Of a stretch of DNA of 64,000 nt, positions 55,188 to 64,000 are shown in pieces; the first letter of the stretch is position 1, and every line of letters begins with the position of its first letter. The DNA is from Novosphingobium terrae (lineage in GTDB: Bacteria > Pseudomonadota > Alphaproteobacteria > Sphingomonadales > Sphingomonadaceae), in contig NZ_JABVZR010000001.1 in NCBI RefSeq assembly GCF_017163935.1, positions 1 through 64,000 on the forward strand, in the 5' to 3' direction. The position numbers were made by a program, and so were the translations under genes. The notes beneath the pieces were generated by a model, which saw only the letters and a program-made list of their open reading frames with translations, was not told where the DNA came from and made no database searches.

Positions 55188-55697
55188 TCAGTCGCGCATG
55201 GCCAGACGGACGGCTTCGTCCTTGGGGGCGCTGTTGTAGATGAAGCCGAAAGCGGGCGTGGCGCGCAGGCCCAGAGCGTGGATCGGGGCGTACCATACGC
55301 GCACTTCGCTCCAGTCGCCATTGGCCGAAACGTCTTCGGCCAGAGCGGCATGCTCGATCATGCCGGGGCGCGACCAGTTGGCGTGGTCAAGCATCACATG
55401 GCGGGCGTCAACGATCTTGGTGACGGTGGCGACATGGCCCGAGCGCATCGAGTGAGTTGCGCGGAACGCAAGAACCGAACCTTCGCGGGGGGTCGTGCCG
55501 CGAGCGTAAAGGCCATTGGCCTGAGCCCACCAATCCTTGGCATCGCCGTGCAGTTCGATGCCCGAAATCTCACGAGCATAAGGAGCGCACTGCGTATGGG
55601 CCTGGGCGGGAAGGGCGGCGGTAAGACCGGCTGCGCCCGCGATAACCATGACAATGTTGCGCAAGTTCTTGATTGCACCGAAGAAGTTACGCGACAC
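55188..55697 (-). CDS. CHAP-domain protein (peptidoglycan amidase-like)
   Basis: 169 aa. The signal peptide is SRNFFGAIKNLRNIVMVIAGAAGLTAALPAQA; the mature protein opens HTQCAPYAREISG with catalytic Cys37 and has His88 in SMRSGHVATV. This is the CHAP fold, which cleaves peptidoglycan cross-bridges. GTG 55697 is used because AAGGGA lies 7 nt upstream and the signal peptide starts there; the longer frame is not supported. The upstream region holds a small palindrome TGAAC-AACG-GTTCA (55794-55807). Confidence 0.85.
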   Translation of the reverse strand: MSRNFFGAIKNLRNIVMVIAGAAGLTAALPAQAHTQCAPYAREISGIELHGDAKDWWAQANGLYARGTTPREGSVLAFRATHSMRSGHVATVTKIVDARHVMLDHANWSRPGMIEHAALAEDVSANGDWSEVRVWYAPIHALGLRATPAFGFIYNSAPKDEAVRLAMRD

Positions 55698-55919
55698 GCC
55701 GAAATCCCTTGTTAACCACCGACCCCGGCGATGCAGTCTTGTTAGCGGTTTGTGCGGTGCGGGACAGCCCCCGCGCCGGGCAGTCATCGTGTTTGAACAA
55801 CGGTTCATCGGCTCGTCGAAAATGCGATGAGTTGAGCTGTGGTGCTTGTGTCGCAGTGTGGCTGTGTTGCGTTGCGGTAAAGTCACAGGGGGTGTTGTGA
55901 AGGGGAAAGAGAGGGACAT

Positions 55920-56154
55920 GCGAGGGTGTTACACCCTCGCGCTCCCGGGTTTTGTCAGCGTCGTGCCCCGGGTTCGGCCTTGAGGAAGGTCGCCGCGTCG
56001 CAGGCTTTTCAGAAGCCAGAACTGCTCATCGATCATGGATGATCTGCCTGCGGCGCTCTGGGTCGCGCAGGTGGAGAGGTTGGGCATGATGGTCGGGTGC
56101 CATTGTTCCATCGCCGGAAGACGGCATGGGAGCGCGAGGGGGTAACCCCCTCGC
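55920..56154 (-). repeat. Dispersed intergenic palindromic repeat, copy 9 (reverse)
   Basis: 235 bp, tips TGTTACA and GGTAACC. This is the only copy between divergent genes: 223 bp from the CHAP start and 43 bp before the start of the hypothetical gene at 56197. It is therefore not at a 3' end, unlike the others. Confidence 0.9.
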
Positions 56155-56196
56155 ATCCTTCTTCTTTCTTCGACCCTGCAGTGCTAAAACCACATC

Positions 56197-56814
56197 ATGG
56201 TCTCGCAACGCCGAAAAATTCCGCTGTGGAAGCTGGTGGGCGGCGGGGCGGTGCATGCGGTGGTGCCCGCCTATCTGCTGGCCTTGGGCGTGGATGGCTG
56301 GCGCTTTGCCAGCCAGACGCATGGCGGATTGGATCTGTGGCTAACCCATGTGCCGGGCATGAGCGGCTGGTTTCTGGGGGCCTATGGCGCCTTGGGGCTG
56401 GGCGCGACGGCTTTGGCGGCGCTGGCGGACCGGTTCGCGGCTACACCTCCTCACATTGACGATCAGGCTGAATCTCAGGCTGCGCAGAACCTCCGTCAGG
56501 CTCTGGCGCGCGGGCGCGGTGCTTTCGGGCCGGAGGGGGATGCGGCGCTGGATCGCATCGGTGCCCTGCGTCCCGATCTTGGCGATTCGGCAACGCAGGC
56601 TCTGCTTCGCGATCTTTCCGCGATGGTCGAAGCCGGGCGCACCGCCGTGCAGACCGAGGATGCAGCATCCTTGCGCAGCATCAGCGCCGCCGCCCTGACC
56701 CGCATTGCCAGCGCCCTTGAGCAACAGCTGCGCGACCGGGCCACGCAGGCTCAGGACAAGGCGCTGGTCATGGCGACCTATGTCGAGGCGCGCTACGGTG
56801 AAGACAAGATATAA
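56197..56814 (+). CDS. Hypothetical membrane protein
   Basis: 205 aa, with two hydrophobic helices in the first 80 residues (about 12-32 and 55-75), then a helical, charged C-terminal domain (about 90-205; repeated Arg/Asp/Gln heptad-like patterns). It would be anchored in the inner membrane with a cytoplasmic coiled-coil tail. I recognise no family. Flotillin follows 127 bp downstream on the same strand. Confidence 0.65.
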   Translation: MVSQRRKIPLWKLVGGGAVHAVVPAYLLALGVDGWRFASQTHGGLDLWLTHVPGMSGWFLGAYGALGLGATALAALADRFAATPPHIDDQAESQAAQNLRQALARGRGAFGPEGDAALDRIGALRPDLGDSATQALLRDLSAMVEAGRTAVQTEDAASLRSISAAALTRIASALEQQLRDRATQAQDKALVMATYVEARYGEDKI

Positions 56815-56941
56815 GATTACCTGAAATACGACCAAAGTAGAGACTCCGATTTTACTGGAATCGCTATTTGAACAGTCGTAAATGGAGATGGCCGCTCAAC
56901 CTTGGCGGCTTTCAAAAAGACACCACAGGATGTCATCCCCC

Positions 56942-58948
56942 ATGCAAAACGTCATCACGCTCGGCGGCACCGCCGGGCTAGGCTTGTTTGTGTTCGTGCT
57001 TTTTCTGGTTTCGCGCATGGTGCGCTATGTCGGCAACAACCGGGTTGCCGTGGTCGAAAAGCTGTGGAGCCGCGCCGGTTCGGTGAGCGCGGGCCTGATC
57101 GCCCTGGAGGGCGAGGCCGGTTACCAGCCCGATGTGCTGCGCGGCGGCTTCCACTTCTTCTTCCCCTTCCAGTACCGCATCCATTCGCAGTCGCTGGTCA
57201 CCATCCCGCAGGGGCAGATCGGCTACATCTTCGCGCGTGACGGCGCGCCGCTGGGCCCCACCCAGACGCTGGCCAGCAATGCCGCCACCGCCGATTTCCT
57301 CGATGTGCGCGCTTTCCTGACGCATGGCGGGCAGAAGGGGCCGCAGCGCACCATCCTGCGTGAAGGCACCTATGCCATCAACACCGCGCAATTCGTGGTG
57401 CTGACGCGCGAGCAGATCCACGGCCTGATGCTGAACTACAGCGATGGCGAGCTGTTCAACCAGATGCAGAATCTGATCGCCGGGCGGAATGGCTTCGAGG
57501 CGGTGGTGATCCGCGATGCCTCGGACCAGATCGGCATCGTCACCGTGCATGACGGCCCGGCGCTGACCGCCGACCATATCATCGCGCCCGAGGTGGGCAC
57601 CGATCAGAAGCAGTCGGCCAGCTTCCACAACTCCTTCCAGGACCCGGAGAAGTTCATCGCGGCGGGTGGCCGGCGCGGGCGTCAGCTGCAGGTGCTGGTC
57701 GAGGGCAGCTATTTCATCAACCGGCTCTTCGCCACGGTGGAGATGGTCAGCAAGACCATCATCGAGGTCGGCCATGTCGGCGTGGTGATCAGCTATACCG
57801 GCGCGGATACGGGCGACACCTCGGGCGAGGATTACCGCCATGGTGAGCTGGTGGCGCGCGGGTCGCGCGGCGTGTGGAGCGAGCCGCTGCTGCCCGGCAA
57901 ATATGCCTTCAACACCTATGCGGGCAAGATCCTGATCGTGCCCACCACCAACTTCATCCTGAAGTGGCAGAGCGACATCACCGGCCAGCACAAGTTCGAC
58001 GAGAATCTGTCGGAAGTCTCGCTGATCACCCGCGATGCCTTCGAGCCCAATCTGCCGCTCTCGGTGGTGGTGCATATCGATTACCGCAAGGCGCCGCTGG
58101 TGGTGCAGCGTTTCGGCGACATCAAGAAGCTGGTCGAGCAGACGCTGGACCCGATGGTTTCGGCCTATTTCAAGAACATCGCCCAGAAGAAGACGCTGAT
58201 CGAGCTGCTTCAGGAACGCAGCGACATTCAGCTGCAGGCCAGCGAGGAGATGCGCGCCAAATTCCTCGGCTACAATCTGGAGCTGCAGGAGGTGCTGATC
58301 GGCACGCCGCGCGCCACCGGCGGCAATGACCAGATCGAGAAGGTGCTGCAGCAGCTGCGCGAACGTCAGGTCGCCGAGGAACGCGTGACCACCTATGAAA
58401 AGCAGCGCATCGCCGCCGAAAGCGAGAAGGCCTTGCGTGAGGCGCAGGCGAGGGCCGATCAGCAGACCTCGATCACCCAGTCCGAACTCTCGATCATCGT
58501 GCGCGAGAACGAGGGTAAGGCCAGCCTGAAGATGGCGACTCAGCAGGCCGAACAGACCCGCATGCAGGCCCGCGCCGAATCCGACCGCGTCCGCATGATC
58601 GGCGAGGGTGAGGCCGCCAAGATGATCGCCCTGGCTGCGGCCGATGCCGAGCGCATCACCAAGACCGGCCTTGCCACCGCCGAAACCATCGCCCGTCAGG
58701 CCGAGGCTTCGGGCGGCGCGCGCTATCAGCTCACCCGTCAGGTGGTCGAACGGCTGGCCGAGGCGCTGGAAAAGTCGGGTGTGGACATCGTGCCCCGCAT
58801 CCAGATCCAGACCGGCGCGTCTGGCGGCGAGGGTGGTGCCCTTGGTGCGGGCGCCAATCCCATGGCGGCGCTGATCGGCATGCTGCTGTCTGAAAAGGCC
58901 GAGGCCATGCTGGAAAAGCGGGAGGAGGCGCAGGCTCCCACCGCCTGA
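56942..58948 (+). CDS. Flotillin/SPFH-domain membrane protein
   Basis: 668 aa: an N-terminal TM helix (about 8-26), the SPFH domain (about 30-380; FHFFFPFQYRIHSQSLVTIPQGQIGYIFARDG), a long coiled coil (about 440-640) with Ala/Glu/Lys heptads, and a Gly-rich tail. Such proteins form membrane microdomain scaffolds. The usual flotillin partner (NfeD) is not adjacent. ATG 56942 (MQNVITLGG) is preferred; ATG 56930 and 56882 are in frame upstream but add only a charged leader. Confidence 0.87.
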   Translation: MQNVITLGGTAGLGLFVFVLFLVSRMVRYVGNNRVAVVEKLWSRAGSVSAGLIALEGEAGYQPDVLRGGFHFFFPFQYRIHSQSLVTIPQGQIGYIFARDGAPLGPTQTLASNAATADFLDVRAFLTHGGQKGPQRTILREGTYAINTAQFVVLTREQIHGLMLNYSDGELFNQMQNLIAGRNGFEAVVIRDASDQIGIVTVHDGPALTADHIIAPEVGTDQKQSASFHNSFQDPEKFIAAGGRRGRQLQVLVEGSYFINRLFATVEMVSKTIIEVGHVGVVISYTGADTGDTSGEDYRHGELVARGSRGVWSEPLLPGKYAFNTYAGKILIVPTTNFILKWQSDITGQHKFDENLSEVSLITRDAFEPNLPLSVVVHIDYRKAPLVVQRFGDIKKLVEQTLDPMVSAYFKNIAQKKTLIELLQERSDIQLQASEEMRAKFLGYNLELQEVLIGTPRATGGNDQIEKVLQQLRERQVAEERVTTYEKQRIAAESEKALREAQARADQQTSITQSELSIIVRENEGKASLKMATQQAEQTRMQARAESDRVRMIGEGEAAKMIALAAADAERITKTGLATAETIARQAEASGGARYQLTRQVVERLAEALEKSGVDIVPRIQIQTGASGGEGGALGAGANPMAALIGMLLSEKAEAMLEKREEAQAPTA

Positions 58949-58972
58949 CCGCATCCGTCATCCAACGCATGG

Positions 58973-59003
58973 AGAGGGCGCTCTTGCGGGCGCCCTCTTT
59001 TTT
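58973..59003 (+). terminator. Intrinsic terminator of the flotillin gene
   Basis: AGAGGGCG-C pairs with G-CGCCCTCT around loop TCTTGCGG, followed by TTTTTT. It starts 24 bp after the flotillin stop; the cleanest terminator in the window. Confidence 0.9.
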
Positions 59004-59170
59004 ATGGTGATTTTATATCCTATGGGGATGTCTCCGATGGCCACGGTTGCCCAGCGTTCAATCCTTCAAGGTTAGGAGGCCTTTGGGGTAGAGGAATGAC
59101 GGATGGTGACTTTGTCTCATGACATGTAAAGCCCCGGGACTGTTCGGCCCCCGCCGCGAAGGATGATTGC

Positions 59171-61327
59171 TTGCGCCCCCTGTTGCTTTCCTGTGTTGCC
59201 ATGATCGCCCTGCCCGGCGTGGCGCTGGCCCAGAGCCAGCCTGCCGCTTCGGCTCAGGACAAGCCCGCAAGCCAGCCGGATCATACGATCGTCGTCACCG
59301 CCCGCCGTCTGGATGAGGCGCGGGCCAGCATTCAGCCCGCTTTGGGCGCCGATTCCTATGCCGTCAGCCAGGACGCGATTCAGGCGCTGCCCGGGGGCGA
59401 CAACCAGCAGTTCAACCAGATTCTGCTGCAGATCCCCGGCGTTTCGCAGGATGGCGGCGGCCAGTTCCATGTGCGTGACGACCACGCCAATCTGCAATAT
59501 CGCGTCAACGGCACGATCCTGCCCGAGGGGCTGGCGGTCTTCGGCCAGACGCTGAGCCCCCGCCTGATCGACCATTTCGCGCTGCTGACCGGCGCGCTGC
59601 CCGCGCAATATGGGTTGCGCACGGCAGGCGTGATGGACATCACCACCAAGAGCGGCATGTTCAACAATGGCGGCGAGGTTTCGCTCTATGGCGGCAGCCA
59701 TGGTTCGATCAACCCCAGCTTCGATTATGGCGGTTCCTCGGGGAACACCAATTACTTCGTCTCCGGCGATTACAAGCACAACAAGCTGGGGATCGAGAGC
59801 GTCGATGGCAGCTCCACCCCGCTGCATGACACCACCGATCAGGCGCAGGGTTTCGCCTACATCGACCATATCCTCGATCCGGACAATCGGATCAGCTTTC
59901 TGGGCGGCTTTGCCAATCAGCATTTCCAGATCCCCAATCCGCGCGGGCTTTCCGCCGCGCAGACCGGGCCCGGCTATGTGGTGAACGGCCAGAGCGATTA
60001 CCTCTCGGACAATCTCAACGAGCAGCAGCTAGAGCGCACCGGCTTCGGCCAGTTGGCCTGGCTGCGCCACACCGGCGCGCTGACGCTTCAGACCTCTGTG
60101 GCGGCGCGCTATTCGGAGCTGATCTATCGCCCTGATGTCACCGGGGAGCTGCTGTTCAACGGCACGGCGCAGAATGCCTTCAAGAACGATCTGGCGCTTT
60201 CGGGCCAGATGGATGGCGTGTGGCGCGTCAGCCATGCCCATACGATTCGCTTCGGTTTCTATGTGCAGCATGATCACGCCATCAGCCGTACCGGCACCTG
60301 GGCCTTCCCGGTGGATGACAGCGGCGCGCAGACCGGCCAGCCCGTCGATATTCTCGATAACAGCGCCAGCAACGCCTGGACCACCAGCGCCTATCTGCAG
60401 GACGAATGGAAGCTGGGCGATAAGGTTACCCTCAACTACGGCGGGCGCTTTGATCGCTATGCCGCCTATCGCACCGAGAGCCAGTTCTCGCCGCGCGTGA
60501 ACATGGTGTGGGAACCGGCCTCGCGCACGGCGATTCATCTGGGTTATGCGCGATATTTCTCGCCCCCGCCCTTCGAGCTGGTGGGCGGGGCGAATCTCTC
60601 CAAGGTGGCGGGCACCAGCGCGGCGGCGGGCACCACGCTCGACACCACGCCCTTTGCCGAGCGCCAGCATTATTTCGATGTCGGCTTCGAGCAGAAGATC
60701 AAGGGCGGTTTCGCTCTGGGGATCGACGCCTATTACCGCCTCTCGACCAATCTGATCGATGAGGGCCAGTTCGGCGCGCCGATCATCCAGACGCCTTTCA
60801 ACTACGCCAAGGGCCGCATCCGTGGCGTGGAGTTCAACGCCAGCTACAACCATGGCCCGTGGTCGATCTATGGCAATCTTGCCATGGCCAAGGCGCAGGG
60901 CAAGAGCATCACCTCCAGCCAGTTCAACTTCAGCGCCGAGGAACTGGCCTATATCGCCAACCACTACATCTATCTCGATCACGATCAGACCTACACCGGC
61001 TCGGCGGGGGTGAATTACGCCTTCAAGCAGGGGGCGATGAAGGGGCTGAAGCTGGGATCGAGCCTGATCTATGGCTCGGGCCTGCGCACGGCGGGCGTGG
61101 CGGCCGATGGCAGCGAGATCCCCAATGGTGCGCATCTGCCCACCTATGCGCAGGTCAATCTGTCAGCCAGCTACAAGCTTGAGCGGCCCGGGGTGGAGCT
61201 GCGCTTCGACATCATCAATGTCGGCGATCACGCCTATCAGATCCGCGATGGCGCGGGTGTGGGTGTGGGCGCGCCGCAATGGGGCGCGCGCCGGGGTTTC
61301 TTCGTGGGGGTGACCAAGACGATCTGA
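59171..61327 (+). CDS. TonB-dependent outer-membrane receptor
   Basis: 718 aa. The signal peptide is RPLLLSCVAMIALPGVALAQ; a TonB-box-like HTIVVTARR follows, then the plug domain (about 55-170; LLQIPGVSQDGGGQFHVRDDHANLQYRVNGTILPEG) and the 22-strand barrel ending in RRGFFVGVTKTI. It imports an unknown nutrient; substrate genes are not adjacent and no cobalamin riboswitch was recognised upstream. TTG 59171 is the start: GAAGGA lies 7 nt upstream and the signal peptide begins there. Confidence 0.92.
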   Translation: MRPLLLSCVAMIALPGVALAQSQPAASAQDKPASQPDHTIVVTARRLDEARASIQPALGADSYAVSQDAIQALPGGDNQQFNQILLQIPGVSQDGGGQFHVRDDHANLQYRVNGTILPEGLAVFGQTLSPRLIDHFALLTGALPAQYGLRTAGVMDITTKSGMFNNGGEVSLYGGSHGSINPSFDYGGSSGNTNYFVSGDYKHNKLGIESVDGSSTPLHDTTDQAQGFAYIDHILDPDNRISFLGGFANQHFQIPNPRGLSAAQTGPGYVVNGQSDYLSDNLNEQQLERTGFGQLAWLRHTGALTLQTSVAARYSELIYRPDVTGELLFNGTAQNAFKNDLALSGQMDGVWRVSHAHTIRFGFYVQHDHAISRTGTWAFPVDDSGAQTGQPVDILDNSASNAWTTSAYLQDEWKLGDKVTLNYGGRFDRYAAYRTESQFSPRVNMVWEPASRTAIHLGYARYFSPPPFELVGGANLSKVAGTSAAAGTTLDTTPFAERQHYFDVGFEQKIKGGFALGIDAYYRLSTNLIDEGQFGAPIIQTPFNYAKGRIRGVEFNASYNHGPWSIYGNLAMAKAQGKSITSSQFNFSAEELAYIANHYIYLDHDQTYTGSAGVNYAFKQGAMKGLKLGSSLIYGSGLRTAGVAADGSEIPNGAHLPTYAQVNLSASYKLERPGVELRFDIINVGDHAYQIRDGAGVGVGAPQWGARRGFFVGVTKTI

Positions 61328-61335
61328 AGCGGACT

Positions 61336-62502
61336 TTAATCCGATCCGAACAGATCGCGGGTGAAGACCTTCTCTTCCACATCCTTGATCGCAGTGGCCA
61401 TGCGGTTGGCGATGATAACGTCGCTGGCCTGCTTGAAGGCGGGCAGGTCGCGCATCACCTCCGAGCCATAGAACGCGTCTTCCGCCATTTCCGGCTCATA
61501 GATCACCACCTTGATGCCCTTGGCCTTGATCCGCTTCATGATGCCCTGAATCGAGGACTGGCGGAAATTGTCCGATCCGGCCTTCATCGTCAGGCGGTAG
61601 ACGCCCACCACCTCGGGCTTTTTCGCGATGATCAGATCGGCCAGGAAATCCTTGCGGGTGCGGTTGGCATCCACAATGGCGCGGATCAGATTCTGCGGCA
61701 CGTCGGAGTAATTGGCCAGCAGCTGCTTGGTGTCCTTGGGCAGGCAATAGCCGCCGTAACCGAAGCTGGGGTTGTTGTAATGGCCGCCGATGCGCGGATC
61801 GAGCCCCACGCCATCGATGATCTGGCGCGTGTCCATGCCGCCGGCGATGGCGAAACTGTCCAGCTCGTTGAAGAAGGCCACGCGCATGGCCAGATAGGTG
61901 TTGGCGAAGAGCTTGATCGCCTCAGCCTCGCTGGGATCGGTGAAGAGCAGCTCGACATCCTTCTTCACCGCGCCTTCCAGCAGCAGATCGGCAAAGGTCT
62001 TCGCGCGCTGCGACCGCTCCCCCACGATGATGCGCGAGGGGTGGAGGTTGTCATGAAGTGCCTTGCCCTCGCGCAGGAATTCGGGGCTGAAGATCACATT
62101 CTGCGTGCCCAGACGCTGGCGCACATCCTCGATAAAGCCCACGGGGATCGTCGATTTGACAACGATGGTAGCATCCGGATTGGCCGCTGTGGTGGCCTGG
62201 ATCACCGCCTCGACCGAGGAGGTGTCGAAATGGCTGGTGTCCACATCGTAATTGGTGGGCGTGGCCACCACCACGAAATCCGCGCCTTTCAGCGCTTCGC
62301 CCGCATCGAGCGTGGCCGTAAGGTTCAGCGGTTTGGTGGCCAGAAACTCTTCCAGCTCGGCATCGACGATCGGCGCCTTGCGGTCGTTCAGCATGGCGAC
62401 CCGCTCGGCGGAAATATCGACAGCCGCCACCTCATGATGCTGCGCCAGCAGCACCGCATTGGACAGGCCGACATAACCGAGCCCGAAAACAGCAATTTTC
62501 AT
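61336..62502 (-). CDS. ugd: UDP-glucose/nucleotide sugar dehydrogenase
   Basis: Oxidises a UDP-sugar (typically UDP-glucose to UDP-glucuronate) with 2 NAD+. 388 aa. The NAD loop FGLGYVGLS is at the N terminus; the catalytic Cys253 is in [36 protein letters not shown] and NPSFG complete the active site. Products feed exopolysaccharide or LPS sugars. The end is 6 bp from the convergent TonB receptor end. Confidence 0.92.
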   Translation of the reverse strand: MKIAVFGLGYVGLSNAVLLAQHHEVAAVDISAERVAMLNDRKAPIVDAELEEFLATKPLNLTATLDAGEALKGADFVVVATPTNYDVDTSHFDTSSVEAVIQATTAANPDATIVVKSTIPVGFIEDVRQRLGTQNVIFSPEFLREGKALHDNLHPSRIIVGERSQRAKTFADLLLEGAVKKDVELLFTDPSEAEAIKLFANTYLAMRVAFFNELDSFAIAGGMDTRQIIDGVGLDPRIGGHYNNPSFGYGGYCLPKDTKQLLANYSDVPQNLIRAIVDANRTRKDFLADLIIAKKPEVVGVYRLTMKAGSDNFRQSSIQGIMKRIKAKGIKVVIYEPEMAEDAFYGSEVMRDLPAFKQASDVIIANRMATAIKDVEEKVFTRDLFGSD

Positions 62503-62670
62503 GGGGGGATTCTCACCAATCTTGGCAGTGGGAAGGCATGGGAACTCCTCGCGCGGTCGCTTCGCCCTGTCAACCGGTGCCCGGTCAGCGGAGTATAAAG
62601 CGCGTTGCTCCCCTCTGGCGATATGGACGCGGGCGGCGGCTTGTGCCTATGGCGGAGGGCAAGGCAGGAG

Positions 62671-62778
62671 GCCCGCCAAGGGCTGAGGTCAGAAGAAGAA
62701 GGCCCGCCTGTGGCGGGGTCAACAGCAGGAAGCCCGCCTGTGGCGGGAGCAACAGAAGAAAGCCCGCCTATGGCGGGC
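62671..62778 (+). repeat. Tandem array of 30-bp hairpin repeats
   Basis: Three units begin at 62702, 62732 and 62762 with exact 30-bp period; each holds GCCCGCC, a 3-bp loop TGT or TAT, then GGCGGG. A decayed fourth unit (GCCCGCCAAGGG) begins at 62671, 31 bp before the first. In one frame the array would encode a 10-residue KPACGG-type repeat, but no ORF runs cleanly through it. It lies directly ahead of the small gene at 62800. Confidence 0.85.
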
Positions 62779-62799
62779 GGGTCATGACAGGAGGCCACA

Positions 62800-63000
62800 T
62801 TGGACAAGACCATCACGCTCAAGCTCACCGAGGATGAAGCCGAGCTCATCTGCGATGCGCTGGAAGAGGATATGCAGGGCTACGTCGATTCCATGAAGGA
62901 AGCGCGCGGCAACAACAATCACGCCGATGTGAAGACCTTCGGTGAGGCGGCTGAGCGCATCCAGAGCCTGATGAACCGCATCCGCGCGTTGATCGACTGA
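62800..63000 (+). CDS. Hypothetical small acidic protein
   Basis: 66 aa: KTITLKLTEDEAELICDALEED followed by a helix with EAAERIQSLMNRIRALID. TTG 62800 has the perfect AGGAGG six bases upstream (spacing 5), decisive evidence for this unusual start. Highly charged and probably helical; no domain recognised. It comes 21 bp after the hairpin array. Confidence 0.75.
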   Translation: MDKTITLKLTEDEAELICDALEEDMQGYVDSMKEARGNNNHADVKTFGEAAERIQSLMNRIRALID

Positions 63001-63011
63001 TTGCACCGGAT

Positions 63012-63089
63012 GGCGCGGTCCGGCAGTCTTGCCGGGCCGCGCCGTGCCCTGCCGCGCTCAGGCAGATTGCGAGCAGGCAGATTGTGAGC
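63012..63089. other. Terminator-like hairpin and short tandem repeat after the small gene
   Basis: GGCGCGG-T-CCGGCA (63012-63025) pairs with TGCCGG-G-CCGCGCC (63030-63043), a 14-bp stem with one wobble and a 4-nt loop, 12 bp after the stop. Next to it is a 15-bp unit repeated twice (AGGCAGATTGCGAGC and AGGCAGATTGTGAGC, 63060-63089). No T run. Confidence 0.7.
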
Positions 63090-63248
63090 AGTCTGGCGCC
63101 GGGCAGCATCGCTGCGGCGCAAGCGGGCAAAACTGTGCTTGCCTTTCAGGGCGCTGCGCGTGATGTCTCGCGCCCTCACGCCGGGTCGGGCCTTCAGGGC
63201 CTGTTCGGTGCCCCCCATTTTACCGCAAGAGTCAGGTTCAGAAGCATC

Positions 63249-64000
63249 ATGAAGGGATTGGCCTATATCGATCGCGGCGCGGTGCTGTTTGTCGGCATGG
63301 CGGTCGGGGCGGTGCTGCTCTACTCCTTCGAGCATGATGGCAAGGTGCTGGAACCCCTCTTTGCGGACAACAGCGCCAGCCTTGCCCCGCCGGTTGTGGC
63401 CGCCGCCGTGCCGGCTTCGGCCCAGGCGCAGGGGCCGGTTCACGCTCAGGCTCAGGCTCAGCAGGCGCCCCCGGCCGCGATCCTGCCCAAGGGCGGCTGC
63501 ACCGATGATTTCCCGCATTCATCCCGCGTGGCGGCGGCGCTGCGTGAGAACCGACCCATCACCATCGGCGTGCTGGGTGACAGCTTCGGCGATGGCATCT
63601 GGGCCGCCACCGCTCAGAACTTCCTGAAAAAGAAGGGCTTCAAGGTCTCCCAATGGTCGAAGGAGGGGATCGGCTTCACTCGCTATCGCAGCCTCGATCT
63701 GCTGGATGACGCCAAGAGCCGCTTCGCCGCTCAGCCGATCGACGTGGCCATCATCGATTTCGGCGCCAATGACACGCAGGGCGTGCGGGATGGCAACCAT
63801 GGCTTCGTCTATATGACGCCGGGCTGGCAGAAGGTGATCGGGGGCCGGGTCGAGGCGCTGGTCACCTATCTGCAGGGTGAGGGCGTGGCCGTCGCCTGGA
63901 TCGGCCTGCCGCGTATGCGCAAAGCTGACTATGACAGTCAGGTTCAGTCCATGAACAATTTCTACACTGGCCTGATGTGTCGCCTGCATGTGCCCTTCAC
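63249..64000 (+). CDS. SGNH/GDSL hydrolase-family protein, 3' end outside the window
   Basis: At least 250 aa, open to the window edge. An N-terminal anchor helix (about 10-26), an Ala/Gln/Pro linker (about 50-80), then the SGNH core: VLGDSFGDGIW with nucleophile Ser112, and FGANDTQGVRDG near residue 170. Members of this periplasmic group (DUF459-like) deacetylate polysaccharides or peptidoglycan. It starts at ATG 63249 and the C terminus with the catalytic Asp-x-x-His is not visible. Confidence 0.82.
   Translation, partial: MKGLAYIDRGAVLFVGMAVGAVLLYSFEHDGKVLEPLFADNSASLAPPVVAAAVPASAQAQGPVHAQAQAQQAPPAAILPKGGCTDDFPHSSRVAAALRENRPITIGVLGDSFGDGIWAATAQNFLKKKGFKVSQWSKEGIGFTRYRSLDLLDDAKSRFAAQPIDVAIIDFGANDTQGVRDGNHGFVYMTPGWQKVIGGRVEALVTYLQGEGVAVAWIGLPRMRKADYDSQVQSMNNFYTGLMCRLHVPF

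Noticed and set aside
59004..59170. Cobalamin riboswitch before the TonB-dependent receptor
   Set aside because: No B12-box-like sequence could be found.
62671..62778. CRISPR array
   Set aside because: Units are directly adjacent with no unique spacers and no cas genes.

Overview
The window looks like a chromosomal segment of a Sphingomonadales alphaproteobacterium, most likely Novosphingobium or a close relative. The evidence is the GC-rich coding sequence with strong third-position GC bias, the alphaproteobacterial general stress response (GSR) set NepR-EcfG-PhyR with an HWE-type kinase, GapR, class I PHA synthase with phasin, and frequent GTG and TTG starts. Nearly all of it is housekeeping or niche-metabolism DNA. 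I see no transposase, integrase, prophage or CRISPR array.

Layout. 1-6.5 kb: ung, an acyltransferase, tRNA-Gln, a ThiE-like protein, and a translationally coupled PLP-binding protein-bioF-bioD-bioA unit. 6.5-14.5 kb: a secreted protein, pyk, DUF1244, gapR, yebC, DUF3147, ruvC, ruvA, two small genes, ruvB. 14.8-21 kb: a surface protein with a PEP-CTERM-like tail, a cupin/JmjC protein, a LOG-family protein, thiD, glmM. 20.6-26 kb: a symporter, then the GSR locus (ecfG-nepR, kinase, phyR and a probable GsrN-type small RNA with its own EcfG promoter). 26-31 kb: an acyltransferase-like GNAT protein, a fatty-acid hydroxylase, lptG-lptF, clpS. 31.9-35.2 kb: phasin and phaC. 35-41 kb: an aminotransferase, formaldehyde detoxification, tRNA-Cys, a Panacea antitoxin-like/membrane protein pair, a di-heme peroxidase. 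41-56 kb: a CoA-transferase, hydrolases and peptidases (DLH, M28, GH92, M13, polysaccharide deacetylase, CHAP), a symporter, serine acetyltransferase, a glutamine amidotransferase. 56-64 kb: flotillin, a TonB-dependent receptor, ugd, a small protein behind a hairpin array, and an SGNH hydrolase cut by the window end.

The most striking structure is a family of nine dispersed intergenic elements of about 208-270 bp. Both ends are inverted copies of one palindromic hairpin (GCGAGGG...CCCTCGC followed by GCTCCC). A third stem with arms GGCGCCGCAGGC and GCCTGCGGCGC sits in the middle. They lie between genes, usually 9-35 bp from a stop codon, in both orientations, at about one per 7 kb. The two terminal hairpins, each followed by a pyrimidine tract, look like terminators facing both ways. 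The hairpin tips differ between copies in ways that keep pairing. This is a MITE/REP-like non-coding family that I do not recognise by name.

Other points of interest are the GsrN-like RNA beside phyR, the Panacea/two-TM pair with an operator-like palindrome over its promoter, a phasin gene with an internal start behind a perfect Shine-Dalgarno sequence that would give long and short products, and a 30-bp-period hairpin array ahead of a TTG-started small gene. Coordinates were read by eye against reading frames; non-coding boundaries may be off by a base or two.
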